From Janthinobacterium sp. 344 (lineage in GTDB: Bacteria > Pseudomonadota > Gammaproteobacteria > Burkholderiales > Burkholderiaceae_D), in NCBI RefSeq assembly GCF_900112025.1, contig NZ_FOKL01000012.1:1-64000 (forward strand): a stretch of DNA of 64,000 nucleotides, written 5' to 3'. The notes under the pieces are model-generated. The model searched no databases. It was not told the origin of the DNA and worked only from the letters and a program-made list of their open reading frames with translations. Position 1 is the first letter of the stretch; each line of letters begins with the position of its first letter. Made by a program: the position numbers and the translations under genes. Shown here piece by piece: positions 44,505-54,375 of the stretch.

Positions 44505-45845
44505 ATGCACAGCACGCGCGAATACAACTTTGACGGCCTGGTTGGCCCATCGCATAACTATGCGGGACTATCGTTTGGCAACGTGGCCTCGTTCAGCAAT
44601 GTGAAAAGCGCTTCGAATCCGAAGCAGGCCGCCTTGCAGGGCCTGGCCAAGATGCGCGCCCTGGCCGCGCGCGGCTTTGCGCAAGCCTTGCTGCCGCCGC
44701 AGGACCGGCCGAACTTCCGCCTGCTGCGCTCCATCGGTTTCACGGGCAGCGACGCCGAGGTGCTGGCGCGCGCATATAAAGAATCGCCGGTGATCCTCGC
44801 TTGCGCGTATTCCGCCTCGCCCATGTGGACGGCGAATGCCGCCACCGTCAGCCCGTCGGCCGACACGCAGGATGGCCGCGTGCATTTCACGGCCGCCAAC
44901 CTGAATAACAAGCTGCACCGCGCTTTCGAGCACGCGCAGTCCGCGCGCAGCCTGCGCGCCATTTTCAGCGACGCCAAGCACTTCGACGTGCACGACGCGC
45001 TGCCGTCGACGCCCGCCTTCGGCGACGAGGGCGCGGCCAACCACACGCGCCTGGGCGCGGGCCATGGCGCGCCATCGGTTGAATTGTTCGTGTATGGTCG
45101 CGTGGAGTTCGATCCATCGGCGCCATCGCCGAAGCGCTATCCGGCGCGCCAGACCCTGGAAGCGTCGCAAGCCGTGGCGCGCCTGCATGGCCTGGACGCG
45201 AAACGCACCGTGTACGTGCAGCAGAACCCGGACGTGATCGACCAGGGCGTGTTCCATAACGACGTCATCGCCGTCGGCAATGGCAATGTGCTGTTCTATC
45301 ACGAGCAGGCGTTTGCCGATGAAGACGCGAGCCTGTCGCAGCTGCACCGCGCCGTCGCCGCCACCGGGGCGGAACTGCAGGCCTTGCGCGTGGATACGGG
45401 CCAGGTGCCGATCGCGGACGCCATCAGCAGCTATCTGTTCAACAGCCAGCTGTTGACGAAAGAGGGCGGCAAGATGGCGCTGGTGATACCGCAGGAATGC
45501 CAGGAAAACCGCGCCGTGTCGCGCTACCTGGAAGGCCTGGTGGCCAGCGGCGGCCCGGTCGATGAACTGATTCATTTCGACCTGCGCCAGAGCATGCGCA
45601 ACGGCGGCGGGCCCGCCTGCCTGCGCTTGCGCGTGGCCTTGACGGAAAATGAAGCGCGCGCCATGCACCAGGGCGTGATCATGACGGAAACGCTGTACCA
45701 TCGCCTGGTGGCCTGGGTGGAGAAACACTACCGCGACCATCTGGAGCCGAGCGACTTGGCCGACCCGCAGCTGGCGCTGGAAGTGCACGCGGCGCTTGAA
45801 GAATTGACGATCATCCTCAACTTACCGGGATTGTACGACTTGTAG
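44505..45845 (+). CDS. aruB: N-succinylarginine dihydrolase
   Basis: This 446-residue member of the amidinotransferase (pentein) fold hydrolyses N2-succinylarginine to succinylornithine, CO2 and ammonia, the second AST step. AstB motifs are present: [24 protein letters not shown] at the N-terminus, [19 protein letters not shown], the His in [17 protein letters not shown] and the nucleophile Cys in [12 protein letters not shown]. It lies 25 nt behind aruD. A 152-nt gap precedes gdhB. Confidence 0.95.
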   Translation: MHSTREYNFDGLVGPSHNYAGLSFGNVASFSNVKSASNPKQAALQGLAKMRALAARGFAQALLPPQDRPNFRLLRSIGFTGSDAEVLARAYKESPVILACAYSASPMWTANAATVSPSADTQDGRVHFTAANLNNKLHRAFEHAQSARSLRAIFSDAKHFDVHDALPSTPAFGDEGAANHTRLGAGHGAPSVELFVYGRVEFDPSAPSPKRYPARQTLEASQAVARLHGLDAKRTVYVQQNPDVIDQGVFHNDVIAVGNGNVLFYHEQAFADEDASLSQLHRAVAATGAELQALRVDTGQVPIADAISSYLFNSQLLTKEGGKMALVIPQECQENRAVSRYLEGLVASGGPVDELIHFDLRQSMRNGGGPACLRLRVALTENEARAMHQGVIMTETLYHRLVAWVEKHYRDHLEPSDLADPQLALEVHAALEELTIILNLPGLYDL

Positions 45846-45997
45846 GCGATAGAAAAACACACAGAAAATCCGAGACACCCTATCTGCAGTATCGAAAGAA
45901 TTGGACGGGCGACCCCCGTCTCTTGACACCGCTGCCGCCCAGCCACAAGCCCGAACGACAGCGTTGGACATTCACATTACCGTAATGGAGATGCAAG

Positions 45998-48900
45998 ATG
46001 AATCACACGCCACAAGATTTGCGTACACAGACGCTGGAGCTGATCAAGGACAAGGCGGCAGCGCCTGTCGTCGAGCTGGTGCAAGCCTGGCTCGCCTCGC
46101 TCGATGCCGAAGACCTGGCCGATATCGCGCCCGACAGCCTGGCGCCCGTGCTGGTCGACGGCTTTACGCAGGCGGCCAAGCGCACGGGCAGCGGCTGCCA
46201 GATCGCCACCCTGCGCTATGCGGATGGCCGTGGCGGCATGGCGAGCGCCTTGCTGATCCTGAACGAAGACATGCCTTACCTGGTCGACTCCATCGTCATG
46301 GCGATGCGCCGCCAGCACCTGGCCGTGCGCGGCGTGATGAATACCGTGCTGCCCGTGCGCCGCGCCCCTGACGGCAGCGTGGAAGCGGTGCGCCAGCCGG
46401 GCGACCCGCTCGAATCGTATGTGCTGGTGCTGCTGGACGAAGAACTGGCTCCGGAAGCCCTGGCCGCCCTGGTCGCCGCCATCGACCTGGTGGCGCGCGA
46501 CGCCTTGGTTGTGCGCCGCGACAGTGCCGCCATGAGCGAGCGCCTGGCCGCCGTCGCCACGGCCGCATCGCAGCATGGCGAAGAAGGCGCGGAAGTCGCG
46601 GCTTTCCTGGAGTGGGCCCGCAGCGGTGGCTTTGAAGTGTTTGGCTACGCGTACTACCGCGTCAAGCCGGGCGTGCGCGAACTGGAACGCGATATTCCCA
46701 GCCGCGTCGGCGTGCTGCAGGATACGGCACATCCCGTCTACGGCACCTGCCTGGCGAATATTCCGGGCGACTTCGACACCCTCGCCAAGCGCGAATCGGC
46801 GCTGTCCATCGTCAAGGCCGACGTGGCGGGCACCCTGCACCGCGACCAGCAGCTGGACTTCATCGGCGTGCGCGATACGGATGCGCAAGGCGCCATCCTG
46901 GGCGAGCATTGCTTCGTCGGCTTGTTTACCCGTGCCGGCAATTCCACCCCGCTGGCGGCGCTGCCCTTTGCGCGCGGCCGCGTGGCCAAGGTACTGAGCC
47001 TGGCCGGCGTGCGCCAGCAGGGCTTCCGCGCCGAGAAATTCCGCGAAATCCTCGAATCGCTGCCGCGCACCGAAGCGCTGGAAGCGGACCTCGACTGGCT
47101 GGCGCAAGTGTGCGGCGCCGTCGTCTCGCTGTACAAGCAGCCGCGCACCAAGGTCTTCGCGCGCCGCGACGTGTATGCGCGCCATTTGAACGTGCTGGTC
47201 TACCTGCCGCGCGAGCGCTACAGCGCCAGCGTGGCATCGAGCCTGGCGAAAGCCCTGCAGGCGAGTTCCGGCGCCACGCATGTGAGCACGCAGACCCTGG
47301 TGGCCGACGGCCCGCTGGCGCGCGTCTACCTGATCGCCCACGCCGCGCGCTACCCGCTGGACCTGGAAACGGATATCGAACAGCCGCTGCTGGGCGTGCT
47401 CGATGGCTGGCATAACGGCTTCGCCGCCGTCGCCGACGCCGTGCCCGACGTGGCCCTGCGCACCAGCCTGCGCAAGCTCTGCGCGACCTTGCCGCTCGAC
47501 TACGTGGCCGCCACCGCGCCGGCCGTCGCCTTCCGCGACCTCGACACCATCCTGCGCAACACCGATCCGGCGCACGTGGCCGTGCGCATCGAGACGGGCG
47601 CCACCACCACCATCCGCCTGTATTCGGCCAACAAGGTGCCGTCGCTGTCGACCATCCTGCCGGCCCTGCACAATGCGGGCGTGGCCATCGACCGCGAACA
47701 GGCGTATTCGATTTCCCTGCTGGACACTACGCGCTATTTCGTCACCAGCCTGACGGTCGATGCCGCCAGCGCCGCGAAACTGGCGCAGCCATCCGTCGTC
47801 GCCGTGGCGCAGGAACTGTTTGCCGCGCTGTTCAACGACACGGCCGAAGATGGCCGCCTGAATGGCCTGGTCATCGAAGGCGGCTTGTCGACGCGCGAAG
47901 TGCAGCTGGTGCGCGCCTACACCAGCTACTGGCGCCAGACGGGCAGCCGCTTCTCGGTGCGCTATATCGCCGAAAGCCTGCGCAAGCAGCCGGCCCACGT
48001 CAAATCGCTGGTCGATGCATTCCTGCAGCGCTTCGACCCGTCGCTGTCGGACGCGCAGCACGCCGCCGCGCTGGAGTCCATCGCCGCCATCAAGGCCGGC
48101 CTGCCGTCCGTGAATCATGCCGATACCGAGGAAATCCTCGGCGCGCTGGCCGACCTGATGGCCGCCACCCTGCGCACCAGCTACTTCCAGAACAAGCAGC
48201 AGGGTGACAAGATCATCTTCAAGTTCGATACCAGCAGCCTGGCGCTGGTGCCGGAACCGCGTCCTTACCGCGAGATCTTCGTCTTCTCGCGCCGCTTCGA
48301 AGGCGTGCACCTGCGCGGCGGTCCTGTCGCCCGTGGCGGCTTGCGCTGGTCGGACCGCATGGAAGACTACCGCACCGAAGTGCTGGGCCTCGTCAAGGCG
48401 CAGATGGTCAAGAACGCCGTCATCGTGCCGGCCGGCGCGAAGGGCGGTTTTGTCTGCAAGATGATGCCGCAGGACGCCGTGCGCGAAACCATCGCGGCCG
48501 AAGGCGAAGCCGTCTACCGCCTGTTCATTTCCAGCCTGCTGGAAGTGACGGACAACCGTTCCCTGGGCAATATCGTGCCGCCCGTCGACACCGTCTGCTT
48601 TGACGACGCCGATCCTTACCTGGTGGTGGCTGCCGACAAGGGCACGGCCACGTTCTCGGACATCGCCAACGGCATCGCCGTGCAGCGCGGTTTCTGGCTC
48701 GGCGACGCGTTCGCCTCGGGCGGCTCGAACGGCTACGATCACAAGAAACTGGGCATCACCGCCAAGGGCGCCTTCGAGGCCGTGAAGCGCCACTTTTATG
48801 AAATGGACCACGACCTGAACACCACGCCGATCACCATGGTCGGCGTGGGCGACATGTCGGGCGACGTGTTCGGCAATGGCGTGCTGCTGTCGCGCCAGCT

Positions 48901-50710
48901 CAAGCTGGTGGCCGCATTCGACCATCGTCACATCTTCCTCGATCCGACACCGGACGTCGCCGTCTCGTTCGACGAGCGCGCGCGCCTGTTCGCCTTGCCG
49001 CGCTCCTCGTGGGACGACTACAACAAGGACTTGATCTCGGCCGGCGGCGGCGTGTATCCGCGCACCGCCCGCACGATCGAGCTGTCGCCGCAGATCCGCG
49101 CCGCGCTCGATATCACGGAGACTTCGCTGCCGCCGGAAGAGTTGATGCACCGCATCCTGAAATCCCCGGTGGACCTGTTCTACAACGGCGGCATCGGTAC
49201 CTACATCAAGGCCTCGACGGAAAGCCATGCACAGGTGAAGGACCGCGCGAATGACCATATCCGCGTGAATGGCAATGAGCTGCGCGTGAAGGTCGTGGCC
49301 GAAGGGGGGAATTTGGGTGCGACGCAGGCGGGCCGCATCGAGTTCGCGCTGGCGGGCGGGCGCATCTTCACCGATGCGATCGACAACTCGGCCGGCGTGG
49401 ATTGCTCGGACCATGAAGTCAACGTGAAAATCTGGCTGGACGTGGAAGTCAACGCGGGCAAGCTGACGGAAGAAGAACGCAACCGCGAACTGTATGCGAT
49501 GACGGATGACGTCGAGCGCCTGGTCTTGCGCGACAACACGCAGCAGACGCATTTGCTGGTGCGCGAATTGCAGGCGCAAAGCGAGAGCGCCGTGCAGGAC
49601 GGCTACGCCGCCCTGATCGCCAGCCTGGAGGAAGAGGGCGCCCTGTCGCGCGAGCTGGAGCAGCTGCCGACGGTGGCCGAACTGGCACGCCGCAAGCTGG
49701 ACAACCGTGGCCTGACCACGCCGGAACTGGCGGTGGTGATCGCCAACGTGAAGAACCGCTTCAAGCGCATCCTGTCCGCCTTGCCATTGACGGACGAGAC
49801 CTGGGCCGAACCGGTGCTGAAACCGTACTTCCCGTCGCTGCTGGTGGCAACCCGTTCGGCGCTCGATCACCCGCTGGCCAACGCCATCCTGGCGACCGTG
49901 CTGGCCAATGAAGTGATCAACCGCTGCGGTCCGTTGATGATCCGCGACCTGGCGGCGGAACACGGCGTGGACGAATCGAGCGTGATCCTGGCCTGGGGCC
50001 AGGCATGGGTGGCCTTGAACCTGGCGCCCGTGTTCGACGCGCTCGACGCGGATGCCTTGACGATTCCACGCGAAGTGTCGATCAAGGTCGATGCGCAAAC
50101 GCGCGTGCTGCAGCAGACGATGATCGCCGGCGTGCTATCCGTGCCGGCCGAGCAGTTGCGCGGCGCCGGCCTGGCCGAGCTGACTGGCCTGTTCGGCGCG
50201 GAATCGAAGCGCGACCTGCTCAAGGCCGTCGGCATCAAGTCCGAAGCGGCGCAGGTAGCCGGCTTGACGCCGGCCTTTGCGCAGGCATGGGATGCGGTCG
50301 ACGCGCTGGAAGTGGTGGCCGGCTTCCTGTTCCCGGCCCTGTCCGTGCCGCGTCCTGCGGCGATGGACCTGGCGTCCTTCCTGCAAGTGGGCCTGGCCCT
50401 GCGCAGCCAGGCGGGCATCGATACGCTGGAGCGTGGCCTGAAGCTGGCCGCGCAAGGCAAGTCGCAGGAACAGCTGCGCAACTACGCGCAGCAAGCCCTG
50501 CGCCGCACGCAACAGCGTTTGCTGACGCAGGTGCTGGCGCGCGCCGAGCAAGGCAATGCCGGCCAGGCCGTCGACGCCGTGACGGGCGCACTGGGCCTGT
50601 CGGCCTACGCGGCGGCGACGGAACTGGAGCAAGCCATGCTGGATGTGTGGACCTTGTCGGAAGCCGTGAATAAAATCACGGCGCAAGCCACAGCGGAAGC
50701 GGCGGTGTAA
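45998..50710 (+). CDS. gdhB: NAD-dependent glutamate dehydrogenase, large (180-kDa) type
   Basis: This 1570-residue member of the large bacterial NAD-GDH family oxidatively deaminates glutamate to 2-oxoglutarate and ammonia. N-terminal ACT-like regulatory regions (about 1-690) precede the catalytic core: GGPVARGGLRWSDRMEDYRTEVLGLVKAQMVKNAVIVPAGAKGGFV (about 768-813), TPITMVGVGDMSGDVFGNG (NAD site) and KVVAEGGNLGATQAGRIEFA. The helical C-terminal domain is complete. GGAG lies 7 nt before the ATG. It sits inside the aru operon and overlaps the aruE start by 1 nt (TAATG). The gene is intact despite its length, with no frameshift. Confidence 0.95.
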   Translation: MNHTPQDLRTQTLELIKDKAAAPVVELVQAWLASLDAEDLADIAPDSLAPVLVDGFTQAAKRTGSGCQIATLRYADGRGGMASALLILNEDMPYLVDSIVMAMRRQHLAVRGVMNTVLPVRRAPDGSVEAVRQPGDPLESYVLVLLDEELAPEALAALVAAIDLVARDALVVRRDSAAMSERLAAVATAASQHGEEGAEVAAFLEWARSGGFEVFGYAYYRVKPGVRELERDIPSRVGVLQDTAHPVYGTCLANIPGDFDTLAKRESALSIVKADVAGTLHRDQQLDFIGVRDTDAQGAILGEHCFVGLFTRAGNSTPLAALPFARGRVAKVLSLAGVRQQGFRAEKFREILESLPRTEALEADLDWLAQVCGAVVSLYKQPRTKVFARRDVYARHLNVLVYLPRERYSASVASSLAKALQASSGATHVSTQTLVADGPLARVYLIAHAARYPLDLETDIEQPLLGVLDGWHNGFAAVADAVPDVALRTSLRKLCATLPLDYVAATAPAVAFRDLDTILRNTDPAHVAVRIETGATTTIRLYSANKVPSLSTILPALHNAGVAIDREQAYSISLLDTTRYFVTSLTVDAASAAKLAQPSVVAVAQELFAALFNDTAEDGRLNGLVIEGGLSTREVQLVRAYTSYWRQTGSRFSVRYIAESLRKQPAHVKSLVDAFLQRFDPSLSDAQHAAALESIAAIKAGLPSVNHADTEEILGALADLMAATLRTSYFQNKQQGDKIIFKFDTSSLALVPEPRPYREIFVFSRRFEGVHLRGGPVARGGLRWSDRMEDYRTEVLGLVKAQMVKNAVIVPAGAKGGFVCKMMPQDAVRETIAAEGEAVYRLFISSLLEVTDNRSLGNIVPPVDTVCFDDADPYLVVAADKGTATFSDIANGIAVQRGFWLGDAFASGGSNGYDHKKLGITAKGAFEAVKRHFYEMDHDLNTTPITMVGVGDMSGDVFGNGVLLSRQLKLVAAFDHRHIFLDPTPDVAVSFDERARLFALPRSSWDDYNKDLISAGGGVYPRTARTIELSPQIRAALDITETSLPPEELMHRILKSPVDLFYNGGIGTYIKASTESHAQVKDRANDHIRVNGNELRVKVVAEGGNLGATQAGRIEFALAGGRIFTDAIDNSAGVDCSDHEVNVKIWLDVEVNAGKLTEEERNRELYAMTDDVERLVLRDNTQQTHLLVRELQAQSESAVQDGYAALIASLEEEGALSRELEQLPTVAELARRKLDNRGLTTPELAVVIANVKNRFKRILSALPLTDETWAEPVLKPYFPSLLVATRSALDHPLANAILATVLANEVINRCGPLMIRDLAAEHGVDESSVILAWGQAWVALNLAPVFDALDADALTIPREVSIKVDAQTRVLQQTMIAGVLSVPAEQLRGAGLAELTGLFGAESKRDLLKAVGIKSEAAQVAGLTPAFAQAWDAVDALEVVAGFLFPALSVPRPAAMDLASFLQVGLALRSQAGIDTLERGLKLAAQGKSQEQLRNYAQQALRRTQQRLLTQVLARAEQGNAGQAVDAVTGALGLSAYAAATELEQAMLDVWTLSEAVNKITAQATAEAAV

Positions 50711-51729
50711 TGACGCAAGAAGCACCACAGGTAGTACCGGGCGCCAGCGGCTTGCCGCCGGCGGTGCAGGCGCTGGCGCAGGCCGATTTCAGCGCCGTGG
50801 CGCAGCTGTTCGCCAACGCCGGCTTCACGGTGGCCTTGCCGGCGCCGGGCATGCTGCAAGTCGTCAAGCCGCAAGCCGATGCTGGCCGCGCCAGCGTGGT
50901 CGTCTCGGTGGGCGTGCATGGCGACGAGACGGGGCCGATCGAAGTGCTGGCGCACCTGCTCGACGCCTTGTCGCGCGATGCGTCGGCACTGGCCGTCGAC
51001 CTGCTCGTGTGCGTCGGCAATGTCGACGCGATCCGCGCCGGCAAGCGCTTTATCGACGCCGACCTGAATCGCATGTTCCGCCCCGTGCGGGGCAGCCTGG
51101 CGCAAGCGGCGGAAAGCGCGCGCGCCGATGACATGATCGCCGCGACCAAGGCGTTCTTTGCAGCGGCGGGCCCCGTGCGCTGGCACCTGGATCTGCACAC
51201 GGCCATCCGGCCTTCCGTGTACCCCACGTTTGCCATCGTGCCGGACCTGGTGGCCGACGACGCCAAGGCGCGGCTGATCGCCTGGCTGGGCCAGGCGGCC
51301 ATCGGCGCCATCATCATGAACCCGCAGTCGGCCGGCACCTACAGCTATTATTCGGCCGAGCATTGCGGCGCGGCCGCCAGCACGGTGGAACTGGGCCGCG
51401 TGGGCACCCTGGGACAGAACGATTTATCGCTGTTCGACGACGTGTCGCGGGCGCTCGATGGCCTGTTGCGCGGGCTGCCGGCGCAAGCCGTCAAGGCGCA
51501 ACCGCACGTGTTCAAGGTGGCGCAGGAAATCATCAAGCACAGCGAGGAATTCCGCATGGCGTTTGACCGCGGCACGCAAAATTTCACGTCCCTGCCGCAG
51601 CACGCGGTGATCGCCAGCGATGGCGACCATGTGTACACGGTGCGGCATGCGGAAGAGCTGGTGGTGTTCCCGAACCCGGACGTGCGGGTGGGCTTGCGCG
51701 CGGGGCTGATGGTGGTGCGCGTGTCCTGA
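50710..51729 (+). CDS. aruE: Succinylglutamate desuccinylase
   Basis: This 339-residue zinc amidohydrolase of the aspartoacylase/M14 group splits succinylglutamate into succinate and glutamate, the last AST step. Zinc ligands are H70 and E73 (GVHGDETGPIE) and a His in WHLDLHTAI; the catalytic Glu lies in STVELGRVG. The ATG overlaps the gdhB stop, so the two enzymes producing and consuming glutamate are translationally coupled. A strong terminator follows. Confidence 0.94.
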   Translation: MTQEAPQVVPGASGLPPAVQALAQADFSAVAQLFANAGFTVALPAPGMLQVVKPQADAGRASVVVSVGVHGDETGPIEVLAHLLDALSRDASALAVDLLVCVGNVDAIRAGKRFIDADLNRMFRPVRGSLAQAAESARADDMIAATKAFFAAAGPVRWHLDLHTAIRPSVYPTFAIVPDLVADDAKARLIAWLGQAAIGAIIMNPQSAGTYSYYSAEHCGAAASTVELGRVGTLGQNDLSLFDDVSRALDGLLRGLPAQAVKAQPHVFKVAQEIIKHSEEFRMAFDRGTQNFTSLPQHAVIASDGDHVYTVRHAEELVVFPNPDVRVGLRAGLMVVRVS

Positions 51730-51751
51730 TTGGGTGAAGTGACCGCGTAGC

Positions 51752-51791
51752 ATGGCGCCAGCCGGGGAAACCCGCCTGGCGCCATTTTTTT
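51752..51791 (+). terminator. Rho-independent terminator of the aru-gdhB operon
   Basis: A 9-bp outer stem ATGGCGCCA / TGGCGCCAT with an inner CGGG/CCCG pairing runs into seven T. It lies 22 nt after the aruE stop. Confidence 0.92.
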
Positions 51792-51866
51792 GGCCGGCAT
51801 CTGGTGCGCGCCCGCCGGCGGCGCCTCGGGTACACTGGCTCATCGTTCACTATCGAGGAGTTTCCC

Positions 51867-52376
51867 ATGTCCGTGTCCATGTACCAGGCCAGCGTCCCCG
51901 TTTTCATCCGCGGCTTGCGCGTCGTCTCAGCATTGCTGGAAAAAGCCCAGGCCCACGTCGAGCAGGATGGCATCGTGCCGGAGATTGTGCTCGGTGCGCG
52001 GCTGGCGCCCGACATGCTGGACTTGACGGCGCAGGTGCAGCGCGCCAGCGACACGTCGAAAATGTCCATCGAGCGCCTGAGCGGCATCCCCGCGCCGAAG
52101 TTCGAGGATAACGAAGCGTCGTTCGAGCAACTGCAGGAGCGTATCGCCAATACCATCGCGTATATCGATGGCGTCAGCGCGGGGCAGATGGCGGGCAGCG
52201 CGCAGAAGGAAGTGGTCTTGAACTGGACCGACGAAGGGACAACATTCTCGGGCGACGATTACCTGCTCAGCTTTGCCCTGCCAAATTTCTATTTTCACGT
52301 TTCCATGGTCCACGCCATCCTGCGAAACAATGGCGTGGCCGTGGGCAAGCTCGATTATCTGGGACCGTACGACTGA
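51867..52376 (+). CDS. DUF1993 domain-containing protein
   Basis: This 169-residue protein has the DUF1993 pattern (MYQASVPVFIRGLRVVSALLEKAQAHV at the N-terminus, LAPDMLDLTAQVQRASDTSK, and FALPNFYFHVSMVHAILRNNGV at the end). The family belongs to the DinB-like four-helix group with no proven reaction. It is cytosolic. GAGGAG lies 7 nt before the ATG. It stands alone after the aru terminator and faces the glycine-zipper gene. Confidence 0.85.
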   Translation: MSVSMYQASVPVFIRGLRVVSALLEKAQAHVEQDGIVPEIVLGARLAPDMLDLTAQVQRASDTSKMSIERLSGIPAPKFEDNEASFEQLQERIANTIAYIDGVSAGQMAGSAQKEVVLNWTDEGTTFSGDDYLLSFALPNFYFHVSMVHAILRNNGVAVGKLDYLGPYD

Positions 52377-52382
52377 GACTGA

Positions 52383-52934
52383 TTAGCGCTGTGGCTGCTG
52401 TACCTGGTTCTGCACCGCATTGCCCAGCATGCCGCCGCCGATCACGCCGGCCACCGTCGCCAGCGCCTTGCCGCGGCCGCCACCAACCTGGTTGCCGATC
52501 AAGCCGCCGATGACGGCGCCCGTGCCGATGCCCACGTAATTGGGCTGGGCGGGCGCCGCTGCCGGCTGCTGCTGGCGCGCGGGTTCGCGGTAGGCCGTCT
52601 CGCGGTAGCCATCGTTGCTGTCATTGTAGGCAGGGCGCGCCTGCGCCACTGGCGTGTGGTGCACGACGCGCTTGTGCACGACGGGTGCCGGGGTAGGTGC
52701 CGGAGCAGCCTGTGCCACGACCGGCGCGGCGACTGGCGCGGCCAGCGCGGCGGCACTGGCCGGCGTCATGGCCGCCACGTCGGCAGGCATGGCCGCCGCG
52801 GCCGGCACGTTCGCCCGCGAATTGGGCAGGATGCCGGCGATCGATGCCGCGCCCACCAGGCACAGGACCGTGACGGAAATGGCGGCGCCGGCCATCAAGG
52901 GGTGGATGCGGTTGGCGGTGGTCGTCGTGTTCAT
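52383..52934 (-). CDS. Glycine-zipper 2TM domain protein, envelope-associated
   Basis: This 182-residue protein has one N-terminal transmembrane helix (MAGAAISVTVLCLVGAASIAG), an Ala/Pro-rich linker with basic patches (VVHKRVVHHTP) and a Gln/Pro-rich stretch. A C-terminal glycine zipper follows (GIGTGAVIGGLIGNQVGGG, then GVIGGGMLGNAVQNQV). Such 17-kDa-antigen-like domains sit in or against the envelope. Function is unknown. AGGAGA upstream supports ATG 52934. Low sequence complexity in the linker is notable. Confidence 0.8.
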   Translation of the reverse strand: MNTTTTANRIHPLMAGAAISVTVLCLVGAASIAGILPNSRANVPAAAAMPADVAAMTPASAAALAAPVAAPVVAQAAPAPTPAPVVHKRVVHHTPVAQARPAYNDSNDGYRETAYREPARQQQPAAAPAQPNYVGIGTGAVIGGLIGNQVGGGRGKALATVAGVIGGGMLGNAVQNQVQQPQR

Positions 52935-53100
52935 GGGTTCTCCTGGGGGCAAGGTGTTGCGGCTGTGTTGTTGATGTGTTCACATTAACGGCGTTGGCCG
53001 GGCAAGGCTAGACGCTGCGCTGTATCAAACGTAAGCAGGTGTAAGCCGCACTTTCCAAAGCACAGTAGAATCGGTGCTTCCCCTTACCCGAAAGTCCGCC

Positions 53101-54213
53101 ATGAGCCAGTTATTCACGCCGTATGCGCTGGGACCCTTGCAGGTGGCCAACCGCATCGCCATCGCCCCCATGTGCCAGTACTCGGCCGACAATGGCAACG
53201 CCACCGACTGGCACATGATCCACCTGGGCCACCTGGCCCTGTCCGGCGCGGGCTTGCTGATGACGGAAGCGACGGCCGTCTCGCCCGAGGGGCGCATCTC
53301 GGCCGAAGACCTGGGCCTGTGGTCGGACGCGAATCAGGCAGCGCTGGCCAATGTGGTGCAGGCGATCCGCCGCCATGCGCCGATTCCCCTGGTGGTGCAG
53401 CTGGGCCACGCGGGACGCAAGGCATCGAGCCGCGCGCCGTGGCAGGGCGGCTCCTGCGTGCACCTGGCCGAGGGCGGCTGGCAGACGGTGGCGCCATCGG
53501 CCATCGCCCATGCACCGGGCGAGACGGTGCCGATCGCGCTCGACGAGATGGGCTTGCTGCAAGTGAAGGGCGCCTTTGTCGCGGCCGCCCAACGCGTGCA
53601 TGCGCTCGGTATCGAGGGCATCGAATTGCACGCGGCACACGGTTATCTGCTGCACCAGTTCCTGTCGCCCCTGTCCAATCACCGCACGGATGCGTATGGC
53701 GGCAGCCTGGACAACCGCATGCGCTTTCCGCTGGAAGTCTATGCCGCCGTGCGCGCCGCCGTGCCGGCCACGGTGGCCGTGGGCGTGCGCATTTCCGCCA
53801 CCGACTGGGTCGAAGGCGGCTGGGAAATCGAGCAAAGCGTGCGCTTCGCGCAGGAACTCAAGCAGCTGGGCGCCGACTTCATCCACGTTTCCAGCGGCGG
53901 TATTTCGCCGCAGCAGCAGATTCCCGTGGGGCCCGGCTACCAGGTGGCGTTTGCCGAGCGCATCAAGCGCGACAGCGGCTTGCCCACCATCAGCGTCGGC
54001 CTGATCACCGAAGCGCAGCAGGCGGAAGACATCATTGCCCACGGCCAGTCCGACATGGTGGCGCTGGCGCGCGCCATTCTCTTCGATCCGCGCTGGCCGT
54101 GGCATGCGGCGGCCCAGCTGGGCGCGCAGGTGCAGGCGCCGCCGCAGTACTGGCGTTCGCAGCCGCGTGAATACAAGAACCTGTTCGGCGACACGACCCT
54201 GGGCCAGCGCTAA
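53101..54213 (+). CDS. NADH:flavin oxidoreductase, Old Yellow Enzyme (YqjM/NamA-like)
   Basis: This 370-residue FMN enzyme reduces activated C=C bonds. It has the YqjM-class features: APMCQYSADNG with the redox-tuning Cys25, VQLGHAGRKAS, the substrate-binding pair HAAHGYLLHQFLSP, and SNHRTDAYGGSLDNRMRFPLEV near the flavin. A TAGAAT hexamer at 53066 may be the -10. Two GTAAGC copies 10 bp apart (53031 and 53041) lie just upstream and could bind a regulator. The physiological substrate is unknown. Confidence 0.9.
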   Translation: MSQLFTPYALGPLQVANRIAIAPMCQYSADNGNATDWHMIHLGHLALSGAGLLMTEATAVSPEGRISAEDLGLWSDANQAALANVVQAIRRHAPIPLVVQLGHAGRKASSRAPWQGGSCVHLAEGGWQTVAPSAIAHAPGETVPIALDEMGLLQVKGAFVAAAQRVHALGIEGIELHAAHGYLLHQFLSPLSNHRTDAYGGSLDNRMRFPLEVYAAVRAAVPATVAVGVRISATDWVEGGWEIEQSVRFAQELKQLGADFIHVSSGGISPQQQIPVGPGYQVAFAERIKRDSGLPTISVGLITEAQQAEDIIAHGQSDMVALARAILFDPRWPWHAAAQLGAQVQAPPQYWRSQPREYKNLFGDTTLGQR

Positions 54214-54375
54214 GAAGCCTGCTCTGCTACACTGACGCTTCTTCTTCCAATTCTCCAGGACGCTTCGACATGCGCCATTGATACTGCCGTGCTGTGCACG
54301 GCCTCGCCCATTCCGCCAGCGCATCATTGCGCCGCGCGGGTTCGCCAGCCCTGTCTGCACGTACAAGGAGTATCC

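Noticed and set aside
45923-45928. TTGACA as the -35 of a gdhB promoter
   Set aside because: The hexamer is perfect, but the -10 position 16-18 nt downstream reads CAAGCC-like sequence. Not supported as a sigma-70 promoter.
45977-50098. Continuous 1373-codon open frame antisense to gdhB
   Set aside because: The sense frame encodes a full-length, motif-complete glutamate dehydrogenase. The antisense product is rich in His/Gln/Arg/Gly with no domain, as expected from GC-rich codon bias.
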